Shown one piece after another: positions 1 to 11,583 of a stretch of DNA of 64,000 nt. The position numbers and the translations under genes were made by a program. Source of the stretch: Streptomyces sp. 1331.2 (lineage in GTDB: Bacteria; Actinomycetota; Actinomycetes; Streptomycetales; Streptomycetaceae); contig NZ_OBMJ01000001.1 in the NCBI RefSeq assembly GCF_900199205.1, forward strand, positions 1,116,001-1,180,000, written 5' to 3'. How positions within the stretch are numbered: the stretch's first letter is position 1; each line of letters starts with the position of its first letter. The notes beneath the pieces were generated by a model. It made no database searches. It had not been told where the DNA came from and saw only the letters and a list, made by a program, of their open reading frames with translations.

Positions 1-620
1 CCGTCGACGCCGTCGGGTGCGGCCGCCGCGATCCGCTCGGCGACACCCTCGCCGTAGCGCACGTGCACCGCGCCCAGGGACTCCACGTACGCGCGGTTGG
101 CGTCGCCGGCGGTGCCGATCACGACCAGGCCCCTGGCGCGGGCGAGTTGGGCGGCGATGGTGCCGACGCCGCCGGAGACGCCGAGGATCAGCAGCGTCCG
201 GCCGACGCCGAGACCGAGTCCGCGTACGGCGTCGTCGGCGGTGGCGGCCGAAACGGGCAGCGTGGCAGCCTGGTCGAAGCCGACCGCGCCGGGCTTGATG
301 GCGCTCAACTCGGCACGCAGCAGTGCCTGTTCGGCGAATCCTCCACCGTCGGTGCTGCCGAACACCTCGTCTCCCGGGGCGAACCCGGTGACCTCGGGGC
401 CGACCCTCAGCACCACGCCCGAGGCCTCCAGGCCGAGTACGGCGGGCAGTTGTTGCTCGCGACCGAAGTAGCCCTGGCGGATCTTCCAGTCCGCCGGATT
501 CACTCCGGCTGCCCGCACCGCGATCGCCAACCGGCCGGGGCCGGGGTCCTGCGGCGGGCGGTCCAGGAACTCCTGAGTCTCCGGCCCGCCGTAGTCGGTG
601 AAGCCGAACGCCTTGACCAT
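1..620 (-). CDS. MDR-family NADPH:quinone-type oxidoreductase, cut by window edge
   Basis: The frame opens with ATG at 620 and stays open to base 1, so about 206 codons are present and the C-terminus lies outside the window. The N-terminal GroES-like half carries AGVNPADWKIRQG and LPAVLGLEASGVV, and the Rossmann nucleotide-binding half begins with GVSGGVGTIAAQLA, the usual pattern of zinc-independent quinone oxidoreductase-like MDR proteins. The expected reaction is NADPH-dependent reduction of a quinone or activated alkene in the cytoplasm; the substrate cannot be read from the sequence. No zinc-binding cysteines are seen in the visible part. It reads away from the heptad inverted repeat at 740-829. 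Confidence 0.85.
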   Translation of the reverse strand, partial: MVKAFGFTDYGGPETQEFLDRPPQDPGPGRLAIAVRAAGVNPADWKIRQGYFGREQQLPAVLGLEASGVVLRVGPEVTGFAPGDEVFGSTDGGGFAEQALLRAELSAIKPGAVGFDQAATLPVSAATADDAVRGLGLGVGRTLLILGVSGGVGTIAAQLARARGLVVIGTAGDANRAYVESLGAVHVRYGEGVAERIAAAAPDGVD

Positions 621-739
621 CGGTGATCCCACTCCTCGGGTAGCGGTCTGCGGCCCCCGCCCACTCCCCCGCCCCAGCATGCGGGGCGAAGCGGCGAGGG
701 GGCGGGCGCTGGTGGGCCGAACGGGCGGGAACGTGAGGG

Positions 740-829
740 AACGAACGACGGCAGACAGATGACAGCCGACAGATGACAGATGTTGAAATCTGTTATCTGT
801 CGGCTGAAATCTGTCGGCCGTCAGTTGTT
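740..829. repeat. Heptad inverted repeat, copy A
   Basis: Two arms of tandem 7-bp units flank a GTTGAA centre at 782-787. Outward from the centre the left arm reads GACAGAT, GACAGAT, GACAGCC, GACAGAT, GACGGCA, AACGAAC. The reverse complement of the right arm reads AACAGAT, GACAGAT, TTCAGCC, GACAGAT, GACGGCC, AACAACT, so unit matches unit over six heptads. It lies between the AraC-type gene's stop (842, leftward) and the oxidoreductase start (620), where it could end the AraC transcript. Confidence 0.85.
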
Positions 830-841
830 CGTCGCCACGCG

Positions 842-1717
842 TTAGCTCCGCAGAGCCCGGGCCACCGGGATCCAGAGTTCCGCCTCGGCGTCGGCCGCCC
901 CCGGGACGAAGCGGGTCTTCAGGATCTCCGGGCCCGGCCGGGCCTCGTACGGGTTGGACGGGAACCACTGCGCGGCCACGTCCCCCCACATCTCCTGCAG
1001 CGCCTGCGGGAACGGTCCGGTGTTGGTGAACACCGCCCAGGTGCCGGCCGGGACGTCGAGGACATCCAGGTCATCCGGGACGACGGCGTCCGCGCGCGCC
1101 ACCACCGCGTGCCAGTAGTCGAGTTCGGACCCCTCCTCCCGGTTGGGCGAGAAGTCGTCGGTCACCGACACGATGCCGACCGGGTCCGGTCCGGTGAGGG
1201 CCGTGATCCGCTCGACGGTGTCCTTGCCGAGCCCCCTGATGAACTCGGCGATGTGCGGGTTGATCCCCAGGTAGACCAGCGGCACCCGGGCCTTCCTGCC
1301 GACGATCCGGAACTCCGGCTTCTCGATGATTCGGTATTCCATGCTGCTGCTTCCTTCCACGACGAGTCGGAAGGACATCCGGGGCTGGGAGGTGAGCACC
1401 GCACCGTCACGCCGGGCCTCTCCCGGCCCGACCCCGTGCATCGCCCGGAACGCCCGGGCGAACGCCTCCCCCGACGTGTACCCGTACCGGACCGCGATGT
1501 CGAGCAACGTCCGCTCGCCGTCCAGGACTTCGGCCCCGGCGACGGTCAGTCGCCGGCGCCGGACGTACTCCGAGAACGGCATCCCGGCGAGCAGCGAGAA
1601 CAACCGCCGGAAGTGGTACTCGGACGTCATCGCTATCCGCGCCAGCTCGCTCACGTCGACCTCGCCGTCCAGGTCCCGTTCGATGCGCTCCATCGCCCGG
1701 TTCAGGTGCTCCAGCAC
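842..1717 (-). CDS. AraC-family regulator with GyrI-like effector domain
   Basis: A 291-residue cytoplasmic regulator. The N-terminal part has the two helix-turn-helix motifs of AraC/XylS proteins (VSELARIAMTSEYHFRRLF, then TLLDIAVRYGYTSGEAFARAF). The C-terminal half, from about MEYRIIEKPEFRIVGRKA, resembles the GyrI-like/AraC effector-binding fold that binds small amphipathic ligands in Rob- and BmrR-type proteins. I chose the GTG at 1717 because AAGGGAAGGA precedes it and the AraC family begins at LEHLNRAMERIE; an upstream ATG at 1822 would run back through the gdhA terminator. The ligand is unknown. The downstream inverted repeat at 740-829 probably ends its message. Confidence 0.88.
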   Translation of the reverse strand: MLEHLNRAMERIERDLDGEVDVSELARIAMTSEYHFRRLFSLLAGMPFSEYVRRRRLTVAGAEVLDGERTLLDIAVRYGYTSGEAFARAFRAMHGVGPGEARRDGAVLTSQPRMSFRLVVEGSSSMEYRIIEKPEFRIVGRKARVPLVYLGINPHIAEFIRGLGKDTVERITALTGPDPVGIVSVTDDFSPNREEGSELDYWHAVVARADAVVPDDLDVLDVPAGTWAVFTNTGPFPQALQEMWGDVAAQWFPSNPYEARPGPEILKTRFVPGAADAEAELWIPVARALRS

Positions 1718-1782
1718 TCCGCCCCCATCCTTCCCTTGCTGATCATCACCGTAGGAAGGACCCACCCTGCCGCACCCGACAA

Positions 1783-1825
1783 TCGGTGCCCACTCCGGTC
1801 GGGTGGCGATCGGAGTGGGCACCGA
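1783..1825 (-). terminator. Hairpin terminator after gdhA
   Basis: A perfect 15-bp stem (TCGGTGCCCACTCCG at 1783-1797 pairing with 1811-1825) with a 13-base loop lies just past the stop codon of the leftward glutamate dehydrogenase gene. There is no long U tract, as is common in high-GC actinomycetes. It separates gdhA from the AraC-type gene read in the same direction. Confidence 0.8.
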
Positions 1826-1868
1826 CGAGGCGGCCGGTCAGCGGGCAGCCGGCGGGCCACCGGTCGGA

Positions 1869-4224
<2,356 letters not shown>

Positions 4225-4258
4225 GCGGGCGGCAGGTGGTGGGCCGCGGGCGGCCTGT

Positions 4259-4362
4259 GACAGCTGACGGCCGACGGCTGACGGCTGACGGCTGACAACC
4301 AACAGATGACAGCTGACAGATTTCGAAATCTGTCAGCTGTCAGTTGTCATCTGTTACCCGTC
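4259..4362. repeat. Heptad inverted repeat, copy B
   Basis: Nine left heptads (GACAGCT, GACGGCC, three times GACGGCT, GACAACC, AACAGAT, GACAGCT, GACAGAT) lead to a TTCGAA centre at 4322-4327. The right arm is ATCTGTC, AGCTGTC, AGTTGTC, ATCTGTT, ACCCGTC. The two inner units pair perfectly; the next two are swapped in order between arms. It sits between the convergent ribA and kinase genes and can act as a two-way terminator. Confidence 0.88.
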
Positions 4363-4374
4363 AGCCCCCGAACG

Positions 4375-7300
4375 TCACCTCTCCCCCGGCCGCCCCCGGA
4401 CCGTCCGCAGCACCCCGTACGCCGCCAGCGGCAGCGCCACCAGCAGCGCGGCCCAGAAGGCGCCGTGTCCCCACAGCCCCGCGAGGGCGCCGAACAGCCC
4501 CTCGAACACCGGGATCCGCAGCGCCTCGACCGGGCCCAGCGGTCCGGGCCAGGCGCCCAGGAACAGGGTGGCCGGGATCCACACCGCGAACAGGGCCCGG
4601 GCGGTGAGCCGGGTCCCGAGGGTGCTCACCAATGACACCACCGCCAGCAGGACGACGAACCCGGCCTGGTAGGCCGCACCCGCCTGGCCGGTCCCCCACG
4701 AGGCCGGCGTCGGATGCACCCCGGTGACGGCGAGCCGTACCTCGACCGCCGCCCACAACAGCAGGACCAGCACGGCCGTGGTCCCGAGCGCGAACCACAG
4801 CCGCTCGCGCACACCCGGGTTACCGCCCCGCCACTGACCGGCCGCGGCACCCGTCCGCGCGCCGCCCACACCCGTACGGGTCGAACCCGCACGAGCGGCC
4901 CCCGCACGAGCGGCCCCCGCACGGGAGGCCTCCCGGGCCCGCCGTCGGGCGTCCTGGGCGGGCTTCAGCAGCCGGTTGGACGCCCGTTCGATCAGCCAGA
5001 GCGACACCACGATCGCCACCACCGCCGCGATCCCGGCCCAACTCCCCATCCCGCCCTCGAACATGACCACCCGGTCGGCCACCGGCTGCGGCGCCTCCAC
5101 CGCCGTCATCGGTGGCCCGAGCCGCAGGAAGCCGATCGCGAACGCCCCGGCGCCGGTCAGCAGCGCCGTGCCGACGCCGACCCGGGCGGGGAAGAAGGCG
5201 AGCACAGCGGCCGCGACGAAGGCCGCGCCGAGCCGGCCGACCGCCTCTCTCGCCGCCTGGTCCCCGGCCGTCCGCAGCGGCCCGCCGAAGGCGCCGCCGG
5301 GCGCGATGTCCAGCTTCTCGCCCGCCTCGACCGGGTAGCGGAGCACCGCCCCCGCCCAGAGCAGCAGTCCGAAGCCGAGGAGCAGCAGCAGGACGGCCCC
5401 GGCCCGGCGCGGCAGCCCGGCCCGGGCCTGCGGCCACCAGGCCTGCAGCCGGGCCCGCCAGTCCACCGGCGGCCGCCGGCGCCGGTTGCGCCACAGCCTG
5501 GTCAACGGCCCCTCCCGCCGCACCCCGGGCTCCGCTTCGGGCCGCTCGGGGCGCCCCCGGCCGCGTCGCCGCAGCACTTCGACCGCGACCAGCGCCGCCC
5601 GCCCGCCCGGCTGCGCCGGGTCGGCCACCACCGCCTGGCGCCGCAGCGCCGACCAACGGCGCCGAACCACCTCCCGGGGAGTGGCCGCCGCCGGGTCGGG
5701 CGCCGGCTTCCGGGCCAGCTCGCGAACGGCCGTACGGACGCCGGCAGTCACCGTCAGCGCACCGTCCACCAGCACTGCCGCGACGAGGGCCGCCAGCTCC
5801 GACACCCGTCCGGGCAGCGGCAGTCGGTGCAGTGCGACGGGCAGCGGCGAGAGCCGGCCCAGCAGCCGTTCGCGCTCCTCGGGGCGGATACTCAGCCAGA
5901 CCGCCTGCCGGTGCGCCTCCTCCCGCTCCTGCGGGCTGAGCCCGTCGCCGCCGCGCCGTCCGCCGCCGACGGTGCGGGCCAGGCGGTTCACCTCGGCCAG
6001 CACCTGCGGCAGTTCGGCCAGCGCGAGCAGCCGGGAGCAGTGCTCGCCGGCACACTCGGGGTGGAAGCAGTCGTAGCGCGCGGCGACGACCGGCGCGCCG
6101 TACCGGACCAGTTCGTCGATGAGCTCGGCGCCGTCCGGCTCGGTGACGACGCGTTCCAGTCCTGCGGTGTCGATCGGGCGGTCGCGGTAGTGCGGGGTGG
6201 CGGACGGCGCGAAGGCCGCGCCGAGGGCGAGCACGGCGACGGCCGCCACGGACTCGCGCCGGGAGCCGGGCGCCCGGGCGACGTCGGTGAGGTGGTGCAG
6301 GTCGAAGACGGTGTCCTCGACCTCGTCGCGCAGCCAGTCCCGCAGCCGCTCCGCACCCCCGGTGGAGAGCCACCGTGCGGCGGCGCCGGAGTTCCTGAGC
6401 AGCGCCTCGGCGAGCCGCACCGGATCGGTGAAGGGGTTGCCGAGGAAGGTGACCGGCCGGTGGGCCCGGGCCTGCGCCTGGGGCCGGCGGCGGATCACCT
6501 CGGGGGTGCCGCCGGCCAGCCAGCTGCGGACCTGCGGGGCGGTCCAGCGGTCCTCCGGCTTCTTGGTGAACAGTCCCTGGAGGAGCAGCAGTTGGCGCGG
6601 GTCGCGGACGGCGGCGAGGTCCACCTCCTCGCCCATCACCAGTTCCAGTTCCAGCTCCTGGTCGGCGGCGCGCTCACCGTCCGCGCCGACGAACCGCGGA
6701 CGGCCGACGAAGAGTTCGTAGAGCACGTTGCCGAGGCCCCACCAGGGCCCGGCCTGGTGGTTCTTGCCGGCCAGCTGTTCGGGGGCCATGTAGGCAACGG
6801 TCACCATCATCGCGGAGGTGAACCGGCGGCTGTCGGTGAGCCGGTCGACCCCGCCGAAGTCGGCGATCACGAACTCCCCGGACCCTCGGCCGGAGCGCGC
6901 GCCGGGGCGCACCAGGATGTTGGCGGGCTTGAAGTCCAGCGGGTTGCGCTTGATCCGCTGCTGCCAGAAGTCGAGCAGGGCGACCAGCTCGTAGACGATC
7001 TGCTCGGTGGCCCGCCGGTCGGTGTGCCCGCCCTCGCGCCACAGCTCGGCGACGTGCGCGGCGAGGGTGACCGGCAGGTACTCCATGGCCACCCAGTCGA
7101 CCAGCGCGCCGTGGTGGCGGACCCGCCCGAAGTCGATCAGGTGCGGGACGTGCCGCCGGAAGCCGTCGTTGCGCAGGTGGGCGAGCAGCTCGTGGTCCAT
7201 CGGCTGACCGCTGGCGGCGACCTTGACGGCCGCGTCGCCGCCGCCGTCGGTGCGCCGGACGTACCAGACGGTGCCCTCCGAGCCCGCGCCGGCCCTGCCC

Positions 7301-7962
7301 AGCGGAACGAAACGGTCCCGCAGGGCGCTCGGGAAGGCCTCCGAGGCCTCGCCTGAACCGGAACCGCCAGCGGAACCGGTCGTGGGGCCGCTAGCGGAGC
7401 CGGTCGTGGGACCGCTAGCGGAGCCGGTCGTGGGACCGGTAGCAGAACCGAACCCGAAGCCGGTGCTGACACCGAGGCCGGGGTCGGACCCTCCGTACGG
7501 GCCGGGCCCGCCGCCGGAGGCCGGCCCCGGCCCGATGCCGTCCTGCCAGGACGGGGTCGGCCCGGTGCCGGGCCGGGGCCGTACGACCTCGGTCACCGCG
7601 TCCGGGTCGAAGCGCCCCCGGCCGCCCTCGCGCACCTTGGTCGGTGCCTGCGGGTCGAAGCGCGGCTCGCCTCCGGTGACCCGCCGGGTCGCGGCCTCCG
7701 GGTCGAAGCGGGGTGCAGCCGCCGGCACCCGGCGCGTCGCGGCCTCCGGGTCCACCCGGGTCGGCGGGACGGAACCGAGCCTGGACGGGCGGCCCGGTGC
7801 ACCCTCGGAATCGCGCCACCGCCCCCGCGACCATCGCTCCACCCTGCTCCGCGGCTGCTCCTCGGACTCCCCGTACGCCCCCGGGCCGCCGCCGGCGCCC
7901 GACCGGGGCCTCGGCCCGTACCGATCGCCGTCGGCCGGGTCCGCGTCCTCCGTCGTGCCCAT
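4375..7962 (-). CDS. Large membrane Ser/Thr protein kinase
   Basis: A 1195-residue protein. Residues about 70-140 are low complexity with four RVDPEAATRRV-like units. A Gly/Thr/Ser-rich stretch encoded by a 24-bp tandem repeat follows. The kinase domain lies at about 215-500, with glycine loop GRAGAGSEGTV, AAVKV lysine, catalytic loop LDFKPANIL (the usual HRD is replaced), IADFGG and MAPEQ. The rest includes a Cys cluster (DCFHPECAGEHC) and about eight hydrophobic segments in the last 380 residues, so the kinase is probably anchored by its C-terminus with the kinase domain inside the cell. The start is ATG at 7962, preceded by GGGGAGGGGAGCG. The partner and substrate are not visible. The family resembles Hanks-type kinases, but the C-terminal membrane part is not one I recognise. 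Confidence 0.8.
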   Translation of the reverse strand: MGTTEDADPADGDRYGPRPRSGAGGGPGAYGESEEQPRSRVERWSRGRWRDSEGAPGRPSRLGSVPPTRVDPEAATRRVPAAAPRFDPEAATRRVTGGEPRFDPQAPTKVREGGRGRFDPDAVTEVVRPRPGTGPTPSWQDGIGPGPASGGGPGPYGGSDPGLGVSTGFGFGSATGPTTGSASGPTTGSASGPTTGSAGGSGSGEASEAFPSALRDRFVPLGRAGAGSEGTVWYVRRTDGGGDAAVKVAASGQPMDHELLAHLRNDGFRRHVPHLIDFGRVRHHGALVDWVAMEYLPVTLAAHVAELWREGGHTDRRATEQIVYELVALLDFWQQRIKRNPLDFKPANILVRPGARSGRGSGEFVIADFGGVDRLTDSRRFTSAMMVTVAYMAPEQLAGKNHQAGPWWGLGNVLYELFVGRPRFVGADGERAADQELELELVMGEEVDLAAVRDPRQLLLLQGLFTKKPEDRWTAPQVRSWLAGGTPEVIRRRPQAQARAHRPVTFLGNPFTDPVRLAEALLRNSGAAARWLSTGGAERLRDWLRDEVEDTVFDLHHLTDVARAPGSRRESVAAVAVLALGAAFAPSATPHYRDRPIDTAGLERVVTEPDGAELIDELVRYGAPVVAARYDCFHPECAGEHCSRLLALAELPQVLAEVNRLARTVGGGRRGGDGLSPQEREEAHRQAVWLSIRPEERERLLGRLSPLPVALHRLPLPGRVSELAALVAAVLVDGALTVTAGVRTAVRELARKPAPDPAAATPREVVRRRWSALRRQAVVADPAQPGGRAALVAVEVLRRRGRGRPERPEAEPGVRREGPLTRLWRNRRRRPPVDWRARLQAWWPQARAGLPRRAGAVLLLLLGFGLLLWAGAVLRYPVEAGEKLDIAPGGAFGGPLRTAGDQAAREAVGRLGAAFVAAAVLAFFPARVGVGTALLTGAGAFAIGFLRLGPPMTAVEAPQPVADRVVMFEGGMGSWAGIAAVVAIVVSLWLIERASNRLLKPAQDARRRAREASRAGAARAGAARAGSTRTGVGGARTGAAAGQWRGGNPGVRERLWFALGTTAVLVLLLWAAVEVRLAVTGVHPTPASWGTGQAGAAYQAGFVVLLAVVSLVSTLGTRLTARALFAVWIPATLFLGAWPGPLGPVEALRIPVFEGLFGALAGLWGHGAFWAALLVALPLAAYGVLRTVRGRPGER

Positions 7963-8137
7963 GCGGCGCTCCCCTCCCCCGCAGCCCGGACCGGCGCGGG
8001 GCCGTGACCATGGGCGCGCCGGTGCCGGGTGGTGATTTTGACGCGCCATCATCCCGCATGCCGGGCCCGGGCGTCGGGCGCTTTTCCGGATCAGGACCGA
8101 CCTGCCGCAGGACCGGTACGCAAGCGCGACCGGACCC

Positions 8138-8185
8138 GGATCCGGACCCCGATCCGGATCCGGACCCCGATCCGGAGCCGGACTA
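8138..8185. repeat. Short GATCCGGACCCC tandem/inverted repeat
   Basis: Alternating GATCCGGA and CCCC blocks repeat about four times between the kinase start and the GGDEF-EAL stop. GATCC/GGATC pairs could form small hairpins, so it may serve as part of a terminator. This is the only structure I see in the 250-bp gap. Confidence 0.5.
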
Positions 8186-8215
8186 CAGCCGAACGCCGGT
8201 CGGCACAGCCGGCCC

Positions 8216-10351
8216 TCAGCCCTCCCGGACCGGCCGCCCCTTCGGCTCCTCCACGATCCGCCGGGCGATCTCGGCCGGCCGCACCGGGCGGCCGAAGTGC
8301 CAGCCCTGCGCCCAGTCGCAGCCCATGGTCCGCAGCCGCTCGGCGTCCCGGAGCGTCTCCACGCCCTCGGCGGTGACGGTCAGTCCGAGCGTGTGCGCCA
8401 TCGACACCAGGCCGCTGACGATCCGCCACCCGGTGGACTCGTCCTTGCCCGGTTCGTGCAGGTCGCCGACGAAGGACCCGGCGATCTTCAGCCCGGAGAC
8501 GGGCAGGTCGCGCAGGTAGGCGAGGTTGGACCAGCCGGTGCCGAAGTCGTCCACGGCCAGCGACACCCCGAGGTCGACCAGTCCGTGCAGGGTGCGCAGC
8601 GCCTCGTCCTCGGGCCCGACCACGGTCGACTCGGTGATCTCCAGTTGCAGCCGGGCCGGGTCCAGGCCGGTGCCGTCCAGGATCCGGCCGAGGTCGGTGA
8701 CGAGCGCGGCGCTGCGGGCCTGGCGGACCGCGAGGTTGACGTTGAGCTGCGGCGCGGCGTCGCCGAACCGTTTGATCCAGTCGGCGGCCTGGCCGCAGGC
8801 CTGCTCCAGCACCCAGCGGCCGAGCGGCATGATCAGGCCGGTCTCCTCGGCGGTGGTGACGAACTCGTCGGGGCCGAGCACGCCGAGCTGCGGGTGGCGC
8901 CAGCGCACCAGCGCCTCCACGGCGGCCAGCCGGCCGTCCGCGAGGCGGTAGAGCGGCTGGTAGTCGATGAAGAACTCGCCGCGGTCGAGGGCGGCGGGCA
9001 TCCGCACCGACACCGCGTAGCGGCTGACCGCTCGGGCGTTCTCCTTGGGGTCGAACAGCGTCCAGCGGCCGCGGCCGGCCTCCTTGGCGCGGTACAGCGT
9101 GAGGTCGGCGGCCCGGACGGCGGCGCCCGGGGTGGTGGTGGACACCCTCCGCTCCAGCACGCCGACGCTGGCACCGACGGCGAGCTTGTGGTCGCCGATC
9201 AGCACCGGCCCGGCGAGCGCCTTGAGCACCGTCTTCGCGGCGGCCACCGCCTCCTGCTCGCCCCGGCACCTCTCCAGCAGGACGACGAACTCGTCGCCGC
9301 CGAGCCGGGCCACCAGGTGGCCGAGCGGGGTGAGGGCGGCCTTGAGCCGGGCGGCGACGGCGGCCAGCAGCTGGTCGCCCATGTCGTGGCCGAGGCTGTC
9401 GTTGACCACCTTGAAGCCGTCGAGGTCGACGTAGCAGAGGCCGAAGCGGTCGCCCGGCTCCGGTTCCTCGAACAGCTTCTCCAGCCGTTCGAAGAAGGCC
9501 GCGCGGTTGGGCAGGCCGGTCAGCGGGTCGTGGGTGGCCTGGTGGCGCAGCCGCTCCTGGAGCCGGTAGCGGTCGGTGACGTCCTCCAGCATCGCGACCT
9601 GGTACTGCGGGGAGCCGTCGTCGTCACGGATCAGCGAGACGGTCAGGTGGGTCCAGATCACCTCGCCGTCCTGGCGGTAGTACGGCTTGTCGAGCTGGAA
9701 GTACTCGCGCTTTCCGCTGATCAGCTCCTCGTACGCCTCCCACACGCCCGGGGCGTCCTCGGGGTGCACGAGGTCGCCGACCCGGCGGCCGATCATGTCC
9801 GCCGGGCCCGCGCCGAACAGCTCCTGCAGGGCCTTGTTGACGGCCATGATGTTGCCGTCGGTGTCACCGATGCCGATGCCGATCGCGGCGCTCTCGAACA
9901 GTGCGCGGAACCGGGCCTCGGAGGCGCGCAGCGCCCGTTCGGCCTCCTTGCGGGCGGCGTCGGCGGCGGTGCGGATCGCCTCCTGTTCGCGCAGCGTGCG
10001 CTCGCGCAGGGCGGCGGCCCAGCCGGCCGCGAAGGCACCGGTCAGGGCGGGGCCCCGGTCGTCGGCGAGGGGCTGCGCCTGGAGCAGTTCGACGGCCCTG
10101 GCCAGCAGCACCGGGTCGGTGAAGTGCGCGTCGACCAGTTCGGCGCCGGCCTGCGTGGCCAGGCGCGGCTCGAACGGGTGCTCCTCCTGGGCGCGACGCA
10201 ACAGGGCGGCGGTGCGCGCGACCAGCCGGTTCAGCAGGTCGGGGTGGACGGCGATGCCGTGGTCGGCCGAGAGCAGCCGGGCCCAGTCCTCGTGGAACCG
10301 CTCGGCGCCGCTGCCCTCGGGAGTGGTGCCGCGCTCGGGGGTGGTGCTCAT
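8216..10351 (-). CDS. PAS-GGDEF-EAL cyclic-di-GMP protein
   Basis: A 711-residue protein predicted to make and/or break cyclic di-GMP. An N-terminal helical region of about 130 residues is followed by a PAS domain (about 137-260), a GGDEF domain with intact RLGGDEF near residue 352, and an EAL domain beginning with EALVRWRHP near 479 and containing DDFGTGWSNL. The inhibitory RxxD site normally just before GGDEF reads TPLG here, so product inhibition through that site is probably lost. The start is ATG at 10351 (STTPERG); the frame extends to 10582 but that part is arginine-rich and repetitive. In streptomycetes such proteins control development. No membrane segment is seen. Confidence 0.9.
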   Translation of the reverse strand: MSTTPERGTTPEGSGAERFHEDWARLLSADHGIAVHPDLLNRLVARTAALLRRAQEEHPFEPRLATQAGAELVDAHFTDPVLLARAVELLQAQPLADDRGPALTGAFAAGWAAALRERTLREQEAIRTAADAARKEAERALRASEARFRALFESAAIGIGIGDTDGNIMAVNKALQELFGAGPADMIGRRVGDLVHPEDAPGVWEAYEELISGKREYFQLDKPYYRQDGEVIWTHLTVSLIRDDDGSPQYQVAMLEDVTDRYRLQERLRHQATHDPLTGLPNRAAFFERLEKLFEEPEPGDRFGLCYVDLDGFKVVNDSLGHDMGDQLLAAVAARLKAALTPLGHLVARLGGDEFVVLLERCRGEQEAVAAAKTVLKALAGPVLIGDHKLAVGASVGVLERRVSTTTPGAAVRAADLTLYRAKEAGRGRWTLFDPKENARAVSRYAVSVRMPAALDRGEFFIDYQPLYRLADGRLAAVEALVRWRHPQLGVLGPDEFVTTAEETGLIMPLGRWVLEQACGQAADWIKRFGDAAPQLNVNLAVRQARSAALVTDLGRILDGTGLDPARLQLEITESTVVGPEDEALRTLHGLVDLGVSLAVDDFGTGWSNLAYLRDLPVSGLKIAGSFVGDLHEPGKDESTGWRIVSGLVSMAHTLGLTVTAEGVETLRDAERLRTMGCDWAQGWHFGRPVRPAEIARRIVEEPKGRPVREG

Positions 10352-10529
10352 CGGCCCGTCCCGGGTCTGCCGTCCGCGCTGGCGCCCGCGCTGCCGATTG
10401 CGCTGCCGTGCGCTCTGCCGTCCACGGCGGGGCTGGCGCTCGCCGCGCCTGCGACGGTGCCCAGCGCCGTGTCTCCGGCGGCCGCCGCCCGGGGCGGGCG
10501 GCCGTCGGTGCCTCGTCCGTGGCAACCGC

Positions 10530-11336
10530 TCAAGAGCGGATCCCGACGCCCGCCACCCCTGCCATCCGCTCGGGGTGCTCACCTACCGTGTGGGGCTGGT
10601 CCGGGCGCCACTGCGGGAGGTAGACCACGCCGGGCTCGACCAGCTCGAAGCCGGCGAACATCGCGGTGATCTGCTCGCGGGTGCGCATGGTCAGCGGGGT
10701 CGGTGTCATCCGGTAGAGCTTCTGGTGGTCCTCCGCCTGGTCCGGGCGGCCTTCCAGCGAGGCGTGCGAGAGCACCAGCGCGCTGCCGGGCGGGAGCGCG
10801 TCGCGGAGCACGCCGATCAGCTTCCACGGGTCCTCGTCGTCGCTGACGAAGTGGGCGACGGCCACCAGCAGCACGGCCACCGGCTCGCCCGCCGCGACCA
10901 GTTCGACGACCTCGGGGTGGGCCAGCAGGTCGTCGAGGTCGCGCAGGTCGGCCTGGACGACGGCGCTGGCCGGGTCGCCCTCCAGTAGCAGGCGGCTGTG
11001 CGCGACGGCGACCGGGTCGCGGTCCACGTAGACGACCTTCGACTCGGGGCGGATCGTCCGGGCGATCTCGTGCACGGCGCCGAAGGTCGGGATGCCGGAG
11101 CCGATGTCCAGGAAGCGGGTCACGCCCCGCTCGGCGAGGTACGTCACGGCGCGGCGCAGGAAGGCGCGGTTGGAGCGCATGATCTGCGGAAGCTCCGGCC
11201 ACAGTCCGATCGCCTTGCGCGCCATCTCCCGGTCGACCTCGAAGTTGTGCGATCCCCCGAGGTAGTAGTCGTAGACCCGCGCGGCGTTCGGTTTGTCCAG
11301 GTCCGTTCCCTCCGGTACCCAGCTCGGTCGCCGCAT
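10530..11336 (-). CDS. SAM-dependent methyltransferase, SAV_2177/DUF574 family
   Basis: A 268-residue protein of the actinomycete-specific methyltransferase-like family, recognised by the N-terminal DKPNAARVYDYYLGGSHNFEVDR and the SAM motif FLDIGSGIPTFGAVHE. The acceptor substrate is unknown for this whole family. GAAGGAG lies a few bases before ATG 11336, a strong ribosome site. It precedes the GGDEF-EAL gene in the same direction with about 180 bases between, so co-transcription is possible. It is divergent from the SRPBCC gene. Confidence 0.9.
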   Translation of the reverse strand: MRRPSWVPEGTDLDKPNAARVYDYYLGGSHNFEVDREMARKAIGLWPELPQIMRSNRAFLRRAVTYLAERGVTRFLDIGSGIPTFGAVHEIARTIRPESKVVYVDRDPVAVAHSRLLLEGDPASAVVQADLRDLDDLLAHPEVVELVAAGEPVAVLLVAVAHFVSDDEDPWKLIGVLRDALPPGSALVLSHASLEGRPDQAEDHQKLYRMTPTPLTMRTREQITAMFAGFELVEPGVVYLPQWRPDQPHTVGEHPERMAGVAGVGIRS

Positions 11337-11571
11337 GCCTGTGACTCCTTCACTCCGGTTCCGGGGGCGCTGCACCCTGGGGATGCTGCCGTGACAGATG
11401 AGACTACAAGCACGGAAGATCCTCCTCCGCACCCCGAACGGCTGCAAGCGGAGTGCCCCGTTTCCGCCGGGCGGCGGTTTCCGGAACGTTCACCTCCACG
11501 CCCGGTGGCCGTTCCTCGCCAACTCCGCAACGGCCCAACGACGTTCGGCCCTCGCGCCGCCCCGGCCCGGC

Positions 11572-11577
11572 TAGGGT
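11572..11577 (+). promoter_or_regulatory. Probable -10 box of a leaderless transcript
   Basis: TAGGGT lies exactly six bases before the GTG at 11584, and no ribosome binding site is seen. This spacing would put the transcription start on the start codon. No convincing -35 box is visible. Confidence 0.45.
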
Positions 11578-11583
11578 GGGCCC

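Noticed and set aside
4714..7356. An 880-codon open frame on the plus strand opposite the kinase gene
   Set aside because: High GC keeps the opposite strand open; its translation is Pro/Gly/Arg/His-rich with no domain, while the minus strand has clear kinase motifs. Many similar shadows (for example 48732-51089, 30719-32926) were dropped for the same reason.
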